Of a DNA stretch of 64,000 nt, positions 1-10,077 are shown piece by piece (position 1 is the first letter of the stretch; the number at the start of each line of letters is the position of its first letter). A model generated the notes under the pieces. That model was given only the letters and a program-made list of their open reading frames with translations. It was not told where the DNA came from and did no database searches. Source of the stretch: Otatea glauca (lineage: Eukaryota > Streptophyta > Magnoliopsida > Poales > Poaceae). The translations under genes were made by a program, and so were the position numbers. The DNA lies in the NCBI GenBank assembly GCA_036346275.1, contig CM070726.1, positions 26,819,410 to 26,883,409 of the forward strand, given 5' to 3'.

Positions 1-160
1 AATAATCATCTTAACACCTTGTAACCAGTGATTATACTATCATAGCCGTTTGGCCAATAAAGAAGCACTTACCATTGTTTCCACTTTGATATCCAAGGGC
101 CCATGATTTATTATTTTCCGTAAGATCGATTAAGGGACTCGAAGTCTTGGACATCGATAG
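1..160 (+). repeat. 3' end of the 5' LTR of the outer Tat-type element
   Basis: This stretch aligns with 45700-45898 through shared segments such as ggccaataaagaagcactt and gatatccaagggccca, and both copies finish in acatcgatag. Here the end is followed by a primer-binding-like sequence; in the other copy it is followed by unrelated DNA. That contrast identifies this copy as the upstream LTR. It lacks about 37 bp that the 3' copy has near 45740. Confidence 0.8.
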
Positions 161-161
161 C

Positions 162-180
162 TGGCACTAGAAGACGGGCC
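162..180 (+). other. Candidate primer binding site of the Tat-type element
   Basis: The sequence tggcactagaagacgggcc starts one base after the inferred LTR end. It has the TGG start expected of a site complementary to a tRNA 3' CCA end. I cannot name the tRNA with confidence. Confidence 0.5.
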
Positions 181-1043
181 TCCAGACATCAAAATCAGGA
201 AATTCTCTACAATGGATGAGGAGAATTGGTTTGACCACACTGATTACGCCCATCTTACCGCTGATGACGAGCCATAGAGGAGCAGTGTAAGTGTGATTTC
301 TATTCTGAGTACGTCACTGCAGCGTAGTTAGCAAAGATTGAGGCAGAGGTAGAGGCCGAAGCACACTCATCCTGCGTGCCAAAAGGTAAAGCTCTTGTTA
401 CTCTTATAGTAAATTCATAGGAAGATAACCATGAGGCCTGTTCCATGGAAATTAAGAATGAAAATGTATCAAAAGGTAGTAATAACCTTCTGAACAATTC
501 AGCCTTAGAAGATCATGTCCAAGATTTAGATTACACACCTTCATCAGATTAAGATGGAGGATTAACACCCTCTATTTACTCGGGTTTCTGCGCCTATGCA
601 GTCACCAGTGAAATTGAAGTGCAGCAGGTGGAACATGAAGAAAGTGAAGCCCAAGAAACTGTCAAAAAACCGCTTAGAGTGAATACGAGCGGCGTATAGC
701 AGAGAAACAAAGATCTATTGATGAGGCCAAGCACTTATATTTCTAGAATCAACCAAGTACCACACGGAGATTTCAGGTCTCTTGAGGACAAACTTGTCAA
801 GATACGTTTATTACGCCACCACCTCCATAGGCGGTGGCAAGAGACCCCAACTTTGATCAAAGTAGTTCATGACAAACAACTCCCATTGAGAGAATTCGAA
901 TTTTATTAGATGCAATTCTTAATCATCCGATGGAGGGGAAGATATACTGAACGCAACTGTCATGTGGTCTATTGTTGCTGATCTGCAAGAAGCTGCAAAT
1001 GAAGTGCAAATACGGTCTATGTCGACAAGGTCTTAGACCAAAT
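181..1043 (+). pseudogene. Degraded leader and N-terminal gag of the Tat-type element
   Basis: An ATG at 212 opens a short frame (MDEENWFDHTDYAHL...) that stops within about 22 codons. Beyond it, acidic coding-like stretches appear in all three frames with many stops. The position, directly behind LTR and primer site, is where gag should begin. The segment ends at the 5-mer caaat that borders the next insertion, and gag-like sequence resumes after 13923. Nothing here could make a complete protein. The identity rests on position more than on motifs. Confidence 0.5.
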
Positions 1044-2900
1044 TGTAATGACCCCTATTTTCACATAAATGAAAAAATGGAAATCTAATGCGCATAAAGT
1101 ACTAGTCCCATGATCAATGGCTAGTAAGCACATTTTCAACAATTGGAATCACATCCATACATCATTTTATTCAAGCGGAAGCTATTTGTACAATATATTC
1201 TTACAACTCAGAGTATATAAATATAGCAGCAGAAGAAGCAAAGTCTTGTAGTGTGCCCATCCAATCCCTCACACAGTTGACAAGGAATAATCCCTAGAAA
1301 GGTCGCTTTATTGAAAATCCCGCATCCTGCGATGAAAAGAGATCTTTCGAAGCTTCGCTATCTTTTTCCACCTAAAACGACAAAATAAGCAAAGGTGAGT
1401 ACTTTACGTACTCTGCAAGACTTTAGCAAATCCTATAATATATGCAAGCCATTTCAAAGGAAAGGCTTCTACGGTTAATTTTCATAAAGTGAAATTGAAT
1501 TTGTAAATCAAGTTGTTATTTGCAAACAGAATTTAATAAAGCAAATTTTACTGGTAAGAAATAAGTAAAGCATAAGTAATACTCACAGCCCTTCGCGAGT
1601 ATTGAACAATTCAATGATCCAATAATCTAATTCTGACATATCCATTCCTTGCCAACACGTGGCGTAACCATAATCTTTGCCAAAACAAGGCACATCAGGT
1701 GAAAGTCGTCCCATTTTCAAAATAGTAAAACTGCTAACCATGTGATGATGTTACTAAGTGCCTTTGACCATAGGCGTGGCTAGTTAATTAGATTTACACT
1801 CTGTAGAGGTGTATAGCTTTACCCACAAGAAATGATCAGCTCTTTGTGCAAGCTATTAGCACAATTCATTTGCTGTGCCGCAGAGAGATCATAACATAAC
1901 AGTTACATTACAGAGACCTAACTTTGCACCAGCCCGATGACGTTGAATCCTTGTTATAGAGAAGAAACATGACAGTGATTCCCTGTCATTTTAAAGTGGT
2001 AATATGAGCAGTAATTCTCTACGATAGGAGCAGTAAATCCCTGCGATGAGGGTTTCTTCCCATATCAAGGCGTACACCGTTATACCGATATGCATTTACC
2101 CACAACGAAGTGTGGAAGCCCCTAATAAGCAAACCTAGAAAGGATTGCTCATACTATCTCCCGCCTACCAATGTGCAAAGCCAGACCAGAGCAACTTAAT
2201 AGGTTAAGGCTATCCCATACCAGCACTCGTGGTTGTACGATTTTCTTGGCTTGAAAACAACCCATAGCTCGGTCCTTAATCCGACACGGGCAATAATCTC
2301 TCCCTACACTACATACAAGTCTAACCCTTGCACAACCGGCTATTGCCAATAATTGCCCGCATCTAAACCAAAGTTTTTATTTTGGGGTTTTTAGTAAAAA
2401 TAGCGACAACAGACATCATGCCATAACTAACCTTTTTCAATTCTCAATAATCAATTTTGATATGATCATATCCAACGTTGGTTCTAGAGCATGGCTAAGC
2501 ATGGTTAATAATCGCATATACCCAAGTTGACATTATGTATTGTCTAACTCGTTTATATGGTTATCAAGGTTCACATGTCCATACTTATCAAGGAAGTTTA
2601 TGAGACAATTGGTATATCTACCAGTACTACAAAATAGTGTATTTATAGAAAATAAACGCATGCATCAAACATTTTGATAAACACAACGAAGATTAAATAC
2701 TGGGATCAATATGATCAAAGGGGGTGCTTGCCTTGCTTAATTGTTGATTGTGACGAAGTCATGGATATAACTTGCGTGGTTGACAATGGAATTAGTGACA
2801 TCGGGTTCTACATGTCGTTCAATGGAAATATAGCGAAACAACAAATTTCAATAAGGGCAAAAATAAGATAGACAGTAAATCAAATAAAGACTTGTTGTAC
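1044..2900 (-). repeat. Solo LTR of a gypsy element, left part (minus orientation)
   Basis: The segment starts tgtaatgacccc and shares ordered similarity with the LTR at 26856-29926, for example the aggtgagtactt stretch near 1393, the cactctgtagaggt and tttaccca stretch near 1798-1825, gcatggctaagca near 2492 and tgcttgccttgc near 2726. The other end of the same LTR is at 13746-13918, finishing in gatgttaca. The 5-mers caaat (1039-1043) and cgaat (13919-13923) fit a target duplication with one change. No internal gypsy genes lie between the parts, so this is a solo LTR interrupted by CACTA DNA. The right limit at 2900 is approximate. Confidence 0.65.
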
Positions 2901-4600
2901 AGAACGGATACAGATTCTTTTATAGATTATTTATTCTTATTTCATGAATTCAAGAGGTTGAAATTATGTATTCTTGTATCCATAACTTCGAATTCAAGAT
3001 GCTAAAATTATTTGGATTAATAGGATTAAAACATTTGTCATCATGTTATACATGAGTGGTACTGAATTTGCATAAGTATTCATTTTGAATATATATATAC
3101 ACACCACACCAGACTTGTTAGGTTGGGCCATTGGTTACATATTCTAGTTTTCAACAAGGTTTTGGTTAAAACAAATATCTTAAGCATTGATTTCTTATTT
3201 ATTATTAAAACTCGTTTAATCATATTACGGATTATGGAGATCATAATACTTAAGTTTATTTGCATGACAGGATTTATATACAGAACATGATAAAACAAGA
3301 TTATTTCTTAATAATAAGGTAGTCTATACTTTGGGGAGCATTCTTAAGCTAATTTCATAGTTTTTAGGATTTAGATGAGATGCTTTATTCATTGCTGAAG
3401 TAGCTTAAATGACATTATGTTTTCTGACGACCGTAACACTTAAGGGTATTGAGCTAGCAAGATTCAGATGCAAAACAAGTTGTAAAAAGAATATTTTTCC
3501 AGATTATGGTAGAACATATCTCAAGGATAATTTCTGGGCTGTTCTTTCTAAAATTTGCATTTAGACGAGTTGTTCCATGAGTTGCCGTAAAGGCTTAAAG
3601 CGTTTCTGAAAAAATAATACTTAAGGTTATTTTGCTATCAAGATATATATGCGAAGCAAGACTAAATGAGGTTCTTTCTTCATAAGATTGAAGTATTTTT
3701 TTTGTATAGTATTACTAAACTGATTTTATAAATTTTAGTTCTTAGACGAGATATTTTACTTGCTGCTAAAATAGCATAAATGGTCATGAAATTGACGTTA
3801 TAACGAGTCGGATTTCGATTTAAGTTGCGACTACACTATACATGATCATTCACTCATTTTTCTGGTATTAGCAGGGTACAATCCTAAAAGTATTTTAGAA
3901 TTAGTTTTACATTATTTTACTTTTATCCGAGATAGTTTATATGCATATGAAGATATAGTCTTTTATAAATTGTATTCAAATTAGTTCTTTTCGCCTATTA
4001 TCAGGGTCTAATCTTTAAGAATATGCTAAGATTAGTTCTACCAAATCTTATACTTAACTTATGAGGTGTTCTAAATATATTTCTGATTCTTAACCATATA
4101 TACATCATATGAATGCATATACATATATATATCTTTTACACTAGGGTCTCATTCTTATTCATGGAACAATTCAAGTCAAGATTACTTCTTAAGTATTTTA
4201 GCTTACCCAGGTGATATTCTATCATAAAAGCATTTTAGAAATCAATTATTCTCATTTTGGGTTTCTTTTGTACAAAGTGTATCCTTTTGAATATTTAATG
4301 TATTGAGAACAACCTTTAATATAAAATGACTCAAACAAAGATGATATTTAAATATTTTTATATATTTTGGTTGCTGGAAGTCTAAGGATTCCAATAAAAT
4401 TGGTTTCATTCAATTGTCAGTTCATTTGCATCATGTATATATATAGCTTATGTTTCACCCTTTTCTTTAAATTTGAATTTCAAATTTTTCTAGACCTCTT
4501 ATCCAAAATATTTTTGTATATTATGAGACTAATTGATTTTATATGAATATAGAAATTTTTTTCATCTTATTTGGATTAAAGACGCAAAAGATATTCATGT
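2901..4600. repeat. AT-rich stretch with degenerate tandem repeats of about 185 bp
   Basis: No gene is visible. Between about 3180 and 3800 related blocks recur. The anchor ttagatgaga or ttagacgag appears at 3371, 3561 and 3742 (spacings 190 and 181), and the companion block ataatacttaag...ttatttgc appears near 3243 and 3625. From about 3840 to 4300 further, weaker repeats occur (a motif like gttcttttcgcctattatcaggg near 3983 and a related one near 3858). The region may be the 5' part of the CACTA complex or an older repeat; no CACTA terminus is recognisable. Confidence 0.5.
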
Positions 4601-4637
4601 TTGAAGTTGGTTCAGCTGATTAATCCACGTTTGATGA

Positions 4638-4842
4638 TTGAGGTATGTGCTTGGGCAAGTTCTCGAAGTGGTTGTACAATCAGAGTAGATTTCGGTAGCG
4701 TCTCCCTGGTATTCTCCAGATACACACCCCTCTTGACCTGTTGTCGAGACGTGTATATGGAGAATAGTGGGGAGATGCTGCCGAAATTTTCTCTGGAGTT
4801 GTACAACGGCTTAGGAACTTGTCCGAACCACATATCCTCGAA
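4638..4842 (+). repeat. CACTA leader palindrome, copy 1
   Basis: This is an imperfect inverted repeat. The left arm begins gaggtatgtgcttgggcaag and the right arm ends acttgtccgaaccacatatcctcga, with matching inner blocks ggtagcgtctccc / gggagatgctgcc and attctcca / tggagaat. It lies about 340 bp upstream of the transposase remnant at 5186. Open frames cover it on both strands only because the two strands resemble each other. Homologous palindromes are at 9617-9826 and 61669-61872. Confidence 0.85.
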
Positions 4843-5185
4843 TGGGATTAGGACCAAATCTATTTAGAGATTAGGAGTCATCATTGGTACACTTGTTTTG
4901 TTTCATTGTAGTCAAAAGATTTGTAAGCTACTGCACTATATAATTAGATTGTTTGATATAATTATTCATGTTAAAAATGTATGTCTCTTATATAGGAAAT
5001 TGGAAGCTCTAAACCAGGGAAGAATCTAGGTATCGATCGGGTGTACATATTTCATATATCTTGCAGGAAATTGTCCTATATTTTGCAAAGGTAATATTAA
5101 CTGAAATGATGTCTCAATATTTCAAATAGCTAGCTTGCTGTCGCTCCAGTTTGTGCTTAATTTATCGTGTGAAGTTTAATTGCAG

Positions 5186-6064
5186 ATGAACCGTAAGGAA
5201 TGGATGTATGACAAAAGTTGTGTGAGTGCTGAATTTCAAAGGGGTGTTAAGGAGTTCAAAAAAATTGCCGAAGAGGACATGGTGAGGAGGGGTGTAAACT
5301 TCATATATTGTCCTTGCATTGATTGCACCAATCTGAGAAGATTTAACAACTCAGCTCAAATTGAGGACCACCTGAATCGACGTGGCTTCGTGAGGAATTA
5401 CACATGTTGGATCCATCACGGGGAGACAGGTAGTACCCTGCCGGTATGCAACGAAGACACGGTGGAACCGGATGATGAGTTGCAGCTTGACGGACCTAGA
5501 TTTAATGTACAGACATGGTAGGGGTACGATATTAATGGGTACACCTTTTACACTAAAAGTCAGGATGGGAAGAGTACTGTTCAAAACAGTGGTGTAAGCA
5601 TAGATGCTTTGTCCGATGAACATCACTCGAAAGGAGGATCCTCAATGGCAATGAACTCTTACTACAGGGTGATCGAAGAAATTTGGGAGCTCGATTACAG
5701 AATATACCAAATTCCATTGATCCGATGTAAGTGGGTGGGACTTCCACATGGAGTGAAGGTCGACAAGAGAGGTTTTACTCTTGTGGATCTCAACAGACTC
5801 GCCTACAAAGATGACCCATTCGTCCTTGCGAAGCAGGCAAATCAAGTCTTCTACGTACGTGATCCGTCCAATCCGAGGGTGCATGTCGTCCTTTACAGCA
5901 AGCGGCAAATCGTTGGTGTTGAAAATGTCATAGATGAAGAAGAATATGACCAATTTGATGAAATACCTCCGTTTGCGGATGGGGCCTGTCTTAGTGGGGA
6001 TGACGACACACACGGAAGAAATTACATGTGTATAGATCATCAAGAAGGGTTGTATTGTAAATAA
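5186..6064 (+). pseudogene. CACTA TNPD-like transposase remnant: transposase-associated domain joined to DUF4216
   Basis: One reading frame runs from the ATG at 5186, directly after the acceptor-like ttgcag, to the stop at 6062-6064, with a single internal TAG at 5519-5521. Residues 1-90 look like the transposase-associated domain (EWMYDK, CPCIDC, HLNRRGF, HHGE). After the stop the frame resumes with GYDINGYTFYT, STVQNSGV, WVGLPHGVKVDKRGFTLVDL and DPFVLAKQANQVFYVRDPSN, the pattern of DUF4216. In full-length CACTA TNPD proteins the tnp2 catalytic domain and DUF4218 lie between these; here they are missing, so the protein could not catalyse transposition. The join keeps the frame. The TTG codon upstream is not needed as a start. 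Confidence 0.85.
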
Positions 6065-6546
6065 AGGGAGTACGTCATTGTATCACTTGTTATGTGCTTG
6101 AAATGTTTATATTGTTCATGCGCTGTTGTCCTGCAATTACATGGTGTAGTCTCCATGTGTATTTTTGTGTTAGTTTATTGGTAAAAACCGATAAAGATTG
6201 TGAGAAAGGTAGCTTGTAAATAGTCCGTTCATTTCTGAAAATTTTCAAAAAACTTGGACTTCATTTGTAGAAGTTTTGACTTTTCAACTCTTAGCATCAA
6301 AAATCATGCCTACAAAGTAAATGTTGGCACATTTTTTCAGTCCTAACTCTTTTTGCAAAAAAAATGTATTTCTCAAAGTATATTTCTTTGAAAATGTTTG
6401 TAGTATCTCAAAGTATATTTCTGCAAAATTTCAAATAATTCCAACTATATTTGCAAAAGTTATGTCATTTTGAACTGTTTGATCTAATTCTGAAAATTCT
6501 GAATCAATGGTTTGCCCTGGAAAACCAATAGTGCAGTGAACCACAT
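6065..6546. other. No gene; downstream spacer of the TNPD remnant
   Basis: AT-rich sequence without coding signal. It includes one isolated hairpin-like motif (ttggtaaaaaccgata near 6178) resembling the subterminal units that start at 6547. Confidence 0.5.
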
Positions 6547-7380
6547 TTGTGTCGGTTTTTATTAAAAACTGATTGTGATAATAATATATGTCGGTTTCAC
6601 TCAAAAACCGATAGTGACATTTTCATTATTTGTGTCGGTTTTCTCATAGAACCGATAGTGATAGTTCCAGGTCATATGGGCTGGCAATTGTGTGAAAAAG
6701 CATTAGTGTCGGTTCTATTGAAAACAGATTCGCATAGTCACATAATTTGTATCGGTTCCAAAAAACCAACACAGGTGATGAAGTTATTTGTGTCGGTTTT
6801 TACAAAAAACTGACATAGATGATTGTGATCTATTTGTGTCGGTTTTTGGTTGAAAACCGATTGTAATAGTCACATAATTTGTGTCAGTTCCAATAGAAAA
6901 GCGACACAGATAATTAAGTTATTTGTATCGGTTTTGATAAAAAACTGACCCAGATGATTTAAGTATTGGTGTCGGTTTTTTGTTGAAAACTGATTGTAAT
7001 AGTCACATAATTTGTGTCGGTTGCAATAAGAAAGCGACATAGATAATTAAGTTATTTGTATCGGTTTTGATAAACAAACCGACCCAGATGATTAAGTATT
7101 TGTGTCAGTTTTTTTTAAAACCGATTGTAATAGTCACATAATTTGTGACGATTGCAATAAAAAAGCGACACAGATAATTAAGTTATTTGTATCGGTTTTG
7201 ATAAAAAAACCGACACAGATGATTGAAGTATTTGTGTCGGTTTTTTGTTGAAAGCCGATTGTAATAGTGACATAATTTGTATCGGTTTCTATTGAAAGCC
7301 GATAGTAATGAGGGAAAGTGAACAGTGATGCGATTATTTGTGTCGGATTGTGATACGGAACCGACACAATTAATTACTCT
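6547..7380. repeat. CACTA-type subterminal repeat block with 132-bp higher-order units
   Basis: Short units of the form gtgtcggttt...aaaaccgacacag alternate in direct and inverted order through the block. From 6834 on they are organised in larger units: gtgtcggtttttt occurs at 6836, 6970, 7102 and 7233, spacings of 134, 132 and 131. Each unit carries tgtaatagtcacataattt and gataattaagttatttgtatcgg. Clustered short inverted motifs next to a transposase gene are typical of CACTA ends, where the TNPA protein binds. No CACTA terminal repeat closes the block. Confidence 0.8.
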
Positions 7381-7384
7381 ACCA

Positions 7385-7965
7385 ATTAATACGCGCCCCT
7401 TCCATTTATTTTGCCCTAGCTCCCACCGTCCAGCGCTCGCACCACGCTTTCTTCGCCTTCGCCGCCAACGTCGCCGCAGCCTCCGCGCTCCCTGTCCTCC
7501 CCACACCGCCGAGCCACCCCCACGCCATCCACTCCTCCCCCCGTCGCCGACTCGCCCCCACGCTATGGACTCTTCCCCACACCGCCGAGCTGCCCCCACG
7601 TCGTGGACCCCACGCCGTCAAGCCGCCCCCACGCCGTCGACTCCTCCCCCCGTCGCCGACTAGCCCCCACACCGTTGACTCCTCCACCCGTCGTCGACTC
7701 ACCCCCACGCTATGGACTCCTCCCCACGCCGTCCACTCCTCCCCCCGTCGCCGACTCGCCCCCACGCTGTGGACTCCTCCCCACACCGTCAGCCGCCCCC
7801 ACGCCGTGGACCCCACGCCGTCGAGCTGCCCCCACGCCGTCAACTCCTCCCCCCGTCGCCGACTCGCCCCACGCTGTGGACTCCTCCCCACGCCGCCGAG
7901 CCGCCCCCACGCCGTCCACTCCTCCCCCCGTTGCCGACTCGCCCCCACGCCGTATATAGGTAGGT
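7385..7965. repeat. GC-rich minisatellite of CCCCACGCCGTCGACTCCTC-type units
   Basis: From about 7480 an imperfect unit of roughly 37-40 bp built from ccccacgccgt, gactcctccccccg and tcgccgactcgcc repeats about a dozen times. Long open frames occur in several phases on both strands, which is a composition effect. The upstream part (7400-7480) is also GC-rich and not repeated. It may derive from a captured proline-rich first exon. It stands out sharply from the AT-rich DNA on either side. Confidence 0.8.
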
Positions 7966-8024
7966 ATATGTGCAATGAATTGTTGTGTCTGTTATCTTGA
8001 TTTCTTGAAATGGTGACCTATGCT

Positions 8025-8041
8025 TTTCATGCATATTGTTT
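8025..8041 (+). repeat. 17-bp direct repeat bordering the captured kinase, left copy
   Basis: The sequence ttttcatgcatattgtt is repeated exactly at 9213-9229. The two copies bracket the receptor-kinase fragment. Confidence 0.8.
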
Positions 8042-8044
8042 ACT

Positions 8045-8542
8045 TATATCCTCAGTTGGATAAGAATACCTGTGCAATCTTGCTGCATTTGAAATTTTCA
8101 GCTGAAAAACCTTGCGTATACGAGATGAAGATAGAAATTATCATGAAACATGCATATCAAGGGGAAAAATGGCACACTGAAAAAAACTAAATTAAGTAAA
8201 CAAAAAAAATTCAGGCACAATTCTAAAATTACACCATAGGTTAGTACAGGCATGATGTGTGACAACCTCCAAACTTGCAGCATTTCTTTTACCATTGTCA
8301 GTATGACAATACATACCCATAATTATTGAAAGAAAATGAACATACATAAGAACTACTAGTACATACATTGCCACTATTCCATTAGTACATAACATGGAAC
8401 AAGATGTAACAGGCACATATACCTACCTATATACGACTATATACACATTGTAGTATGGTGCTTACAATTCAACATACTACTAAGAGATACCTTGGCGCCT
8501 TCTAACTGAAATAGACACTTCGTTCATCATATTATTGTTTCC
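8045..8542. other. No gene; downstream flank of the kinase fragment
   Basis: AT-rich DNA between the left border repeat and the kinase stop codon. It could be the 3' untranslated and flanking part of the captured gene, since the kinase reads leftwards into it. No motif proves this. Confidence 0.35.
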
Positions 8543-9212
8543 TTAACTTCTAGCTTCATCAACCGAAAGGAGGCTCTCTACTACTGATTCCATTGTTGGC
8601 CTTTTCTTCCTATCTTCCTCCAAGCATGAAACAGCTAACTTGATCAATGCTTTCGCTTGCAAGTAGTTGAAGTCGCCACCCAGACTGAAATCTACGAACT
8701 CTACTAACCACAACGGTTCCTCCCTGTCCAATCTATAAGCAAGCATGTTAACAAGCTTCTTGAGCACCACATGCACCTTCTCATCCTCACCTACGACCAA
8801 GTCAAAAACTCGTGTTCCTGAAACTAGATCAAGAAGCACAACTCCGTAGCTATACACATCAACCTTCGCCGTGATTGGTAAACCAGAGACCCACTCTGGA
8901 GCCATGTAACCTATAGTTCCTCGTGCTCGTGATTCATTCTGATTAGTCCCAGATCTACTGAGTAGCTTTGCCAACCCAAAGACGGTGATCTTAGGTTCTA
9001 AAGTCTAATCCAACAAAATTTCTCTGGCTTCAGGTTGCAGTGAATGACCCACTCTAGGCATTCATGGCAGAGCTAGGCCAGCCCCTTTGCAACAACTAAA
9101 GTAATGTTAAACCTTTGCTTCCACTCTAACAAGATTTTGTTTTTGAAAAGTATGTTAGCTAGCGATCCGTTCTCAACATACTCAAAGACCAACATCCTAC
9201 GGTAGCCTACAG
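8543..9212 (-). pseudogene. Captured receptor-like kinase fragment (S-domain/ZmPK1-like C-terminal kinase half)
   Basis: Reading from 9212 leftwards, the fragment contains YRRMLVFEYVENGSLANILF, the catalytic-loop region HCNLKPE, then VFGLAKLL, RGTIGYMAPEWVSGLPIT, DVYSYGVVLLDLVSG and CLEEDRKKRPTM, ending VDEARS and a stop at 8543-8545. This order is the kinase domain from about subdomain V to XI, ending near the natural C terminus. The lectin, transmembrane and ATP-binding parts are absent. The loop Asp of HCD is Asn and the Asp of DFG is Val. There is a TAG in the helix before the loop, a lost base in the PENILLD region and another TAG just after it. It therefore cannot be an active kinase. 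It sits inside the CACTA complex on the opposite strand to the transposase genes, which suggests capture. Confidence 0.88.
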
Positions 9213-9229
9213 TTTTCATGCATATTGTT
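9213..9229 (+). repeat. 17-bp direct repeat bordering the captured kinase, right copy
   Basis: An exact copy of 8025-8041. Similarity to the kinase stops here. Confidence 0.8.
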
Positions 9230-9542
9230 TACTGACTTCTACGAGTTCTTGACTTTTAGGTCGACACAAATAGTTGATTGGCTATTGATCTACCACTGTC
9301 ATCGTACTTTTGTCAATTAACAGCAAATTCTTGAGCTATGCATGACATTCTGTCCTGAAATCTATTCTTGGTTTGTTTTTCCTGATCTGTTTTGTATTGA
9401 AACCTTTTGGTTCTGCAGCAAAGTAGTAAAATATACATTTTACTTTAAACAAACATGTCTTTTTATTTCCATGTCTTTTTTTTGCATTAATATGATCAAC
9501 GTTACAGTTCACCATGCGTAACCTACGTCTCCCATTCGAGGG
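9230..9542. other. No gene; CACTA leader DNA
   Basis: AT-rich. The last part (about 9485-9542, gcattaatatgatcaacgtta onwards) is homologous to the reverse strand of the other CACTA copy at about 61950-62010, so it belongs to the element. The rest has no recognised feature. Confidence 0.4.
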
Positions 9543-9587
9543 TGCTTGTTTATGAATATGCCATTTCGGCATATTCAGAAGCAAGCA
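9543..9587 (+). repeat. Small hairpin preceding leader palindrome copy 2
   Basis: The stem gaatatgcc / ggcatattc is extended by tgcttgttt / agaagcaagca around the loop atttc. A diverged counterpart lies at 61903-61947. Confidence 0.75.
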
Positions 9588-9616
9588 ATCTCGGATTGTC
9601 CACGTTTTTTGGACAG

Positions 9617-9826
9617 TTCGAGGATATGTGGTTCGGGCAAGTTCCTGAGCTGTTGTACAACTCAAAGAGTAGATTTCGGTAGCGTCTCCCTGGTGTTCTC
9701 CGGATACACACCCCTCTTGACCTGTTGTCGAGACGTGTATCTGGAGAACAGCGGGGAGATGCTGCCGAAAATTTCTCTGGAGTTGTACAACGGCTTAGGA
9801 ACTTGCCCGAACCACATATCCTCGAA
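9617..9826 (+). repeat. CACTA leader palindrome, copy 2
   Basis: The left arm starts ttcgaggatatgtggttcgg and the right arm ends ccgaaccacatatcctcgaa, with matching inner blocks gttgtacaactc / gagttgtacaac, ggtagcgtctcc / ggggagatgctgcc and gttctccgg / ctggagaac. The centre is near 9725-9735. It lies about 250 bp upstream of the ATG at 10078. Similarity to the other copies continues past the right arm (ggattaggaccaaacctatt). Confidence 0.9.
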
Positions 9827-10077
9827 TGGGATTAGGACCAAACCTATTTAGAGATTAGGAGTTATCGTCCGTACGTATTTAGTTGGTCTACATAGAGACT
9901 TTTCTTGAAGATCATTCGTTCATCTGTTACTTTAGTGCAATATGCTAGAACAATGACATGCTATGAATTATCCATTGACCTGTTGCTTTAGATGATTTAT
10001 TGTGAAGTTCACATAATAGCTACGAATTGCTTTCTCTCATGTGAAATATATGTCCATGTTAGATAAGAAAACTCAAA

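Noticed and set aside
2631..2648. tactacaaaatagtg as a possible CACTA terminus
   Set aside because: Sequence on both sides still aligns with the gypsy LTR, so no element boundary lies there.
4601..4867. Open frames on both strands over the leader palindrome
   Set aside because: The palindrome makes both strands alike, so both are open together. There is no domain, and the frames end with the structure.
5180..5185. TTG at 5180 as start of the TNPD remnant
   Set aside because: The ATG at 5186 follows an acceptor-like tgcag and gives the usual N terminus.
7325..8034. Several long open frames on both strands in the GC-rich repeat
   Set aside because: They come from a tandem unit whose length and composition avoid stops. 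No frame is favoured.
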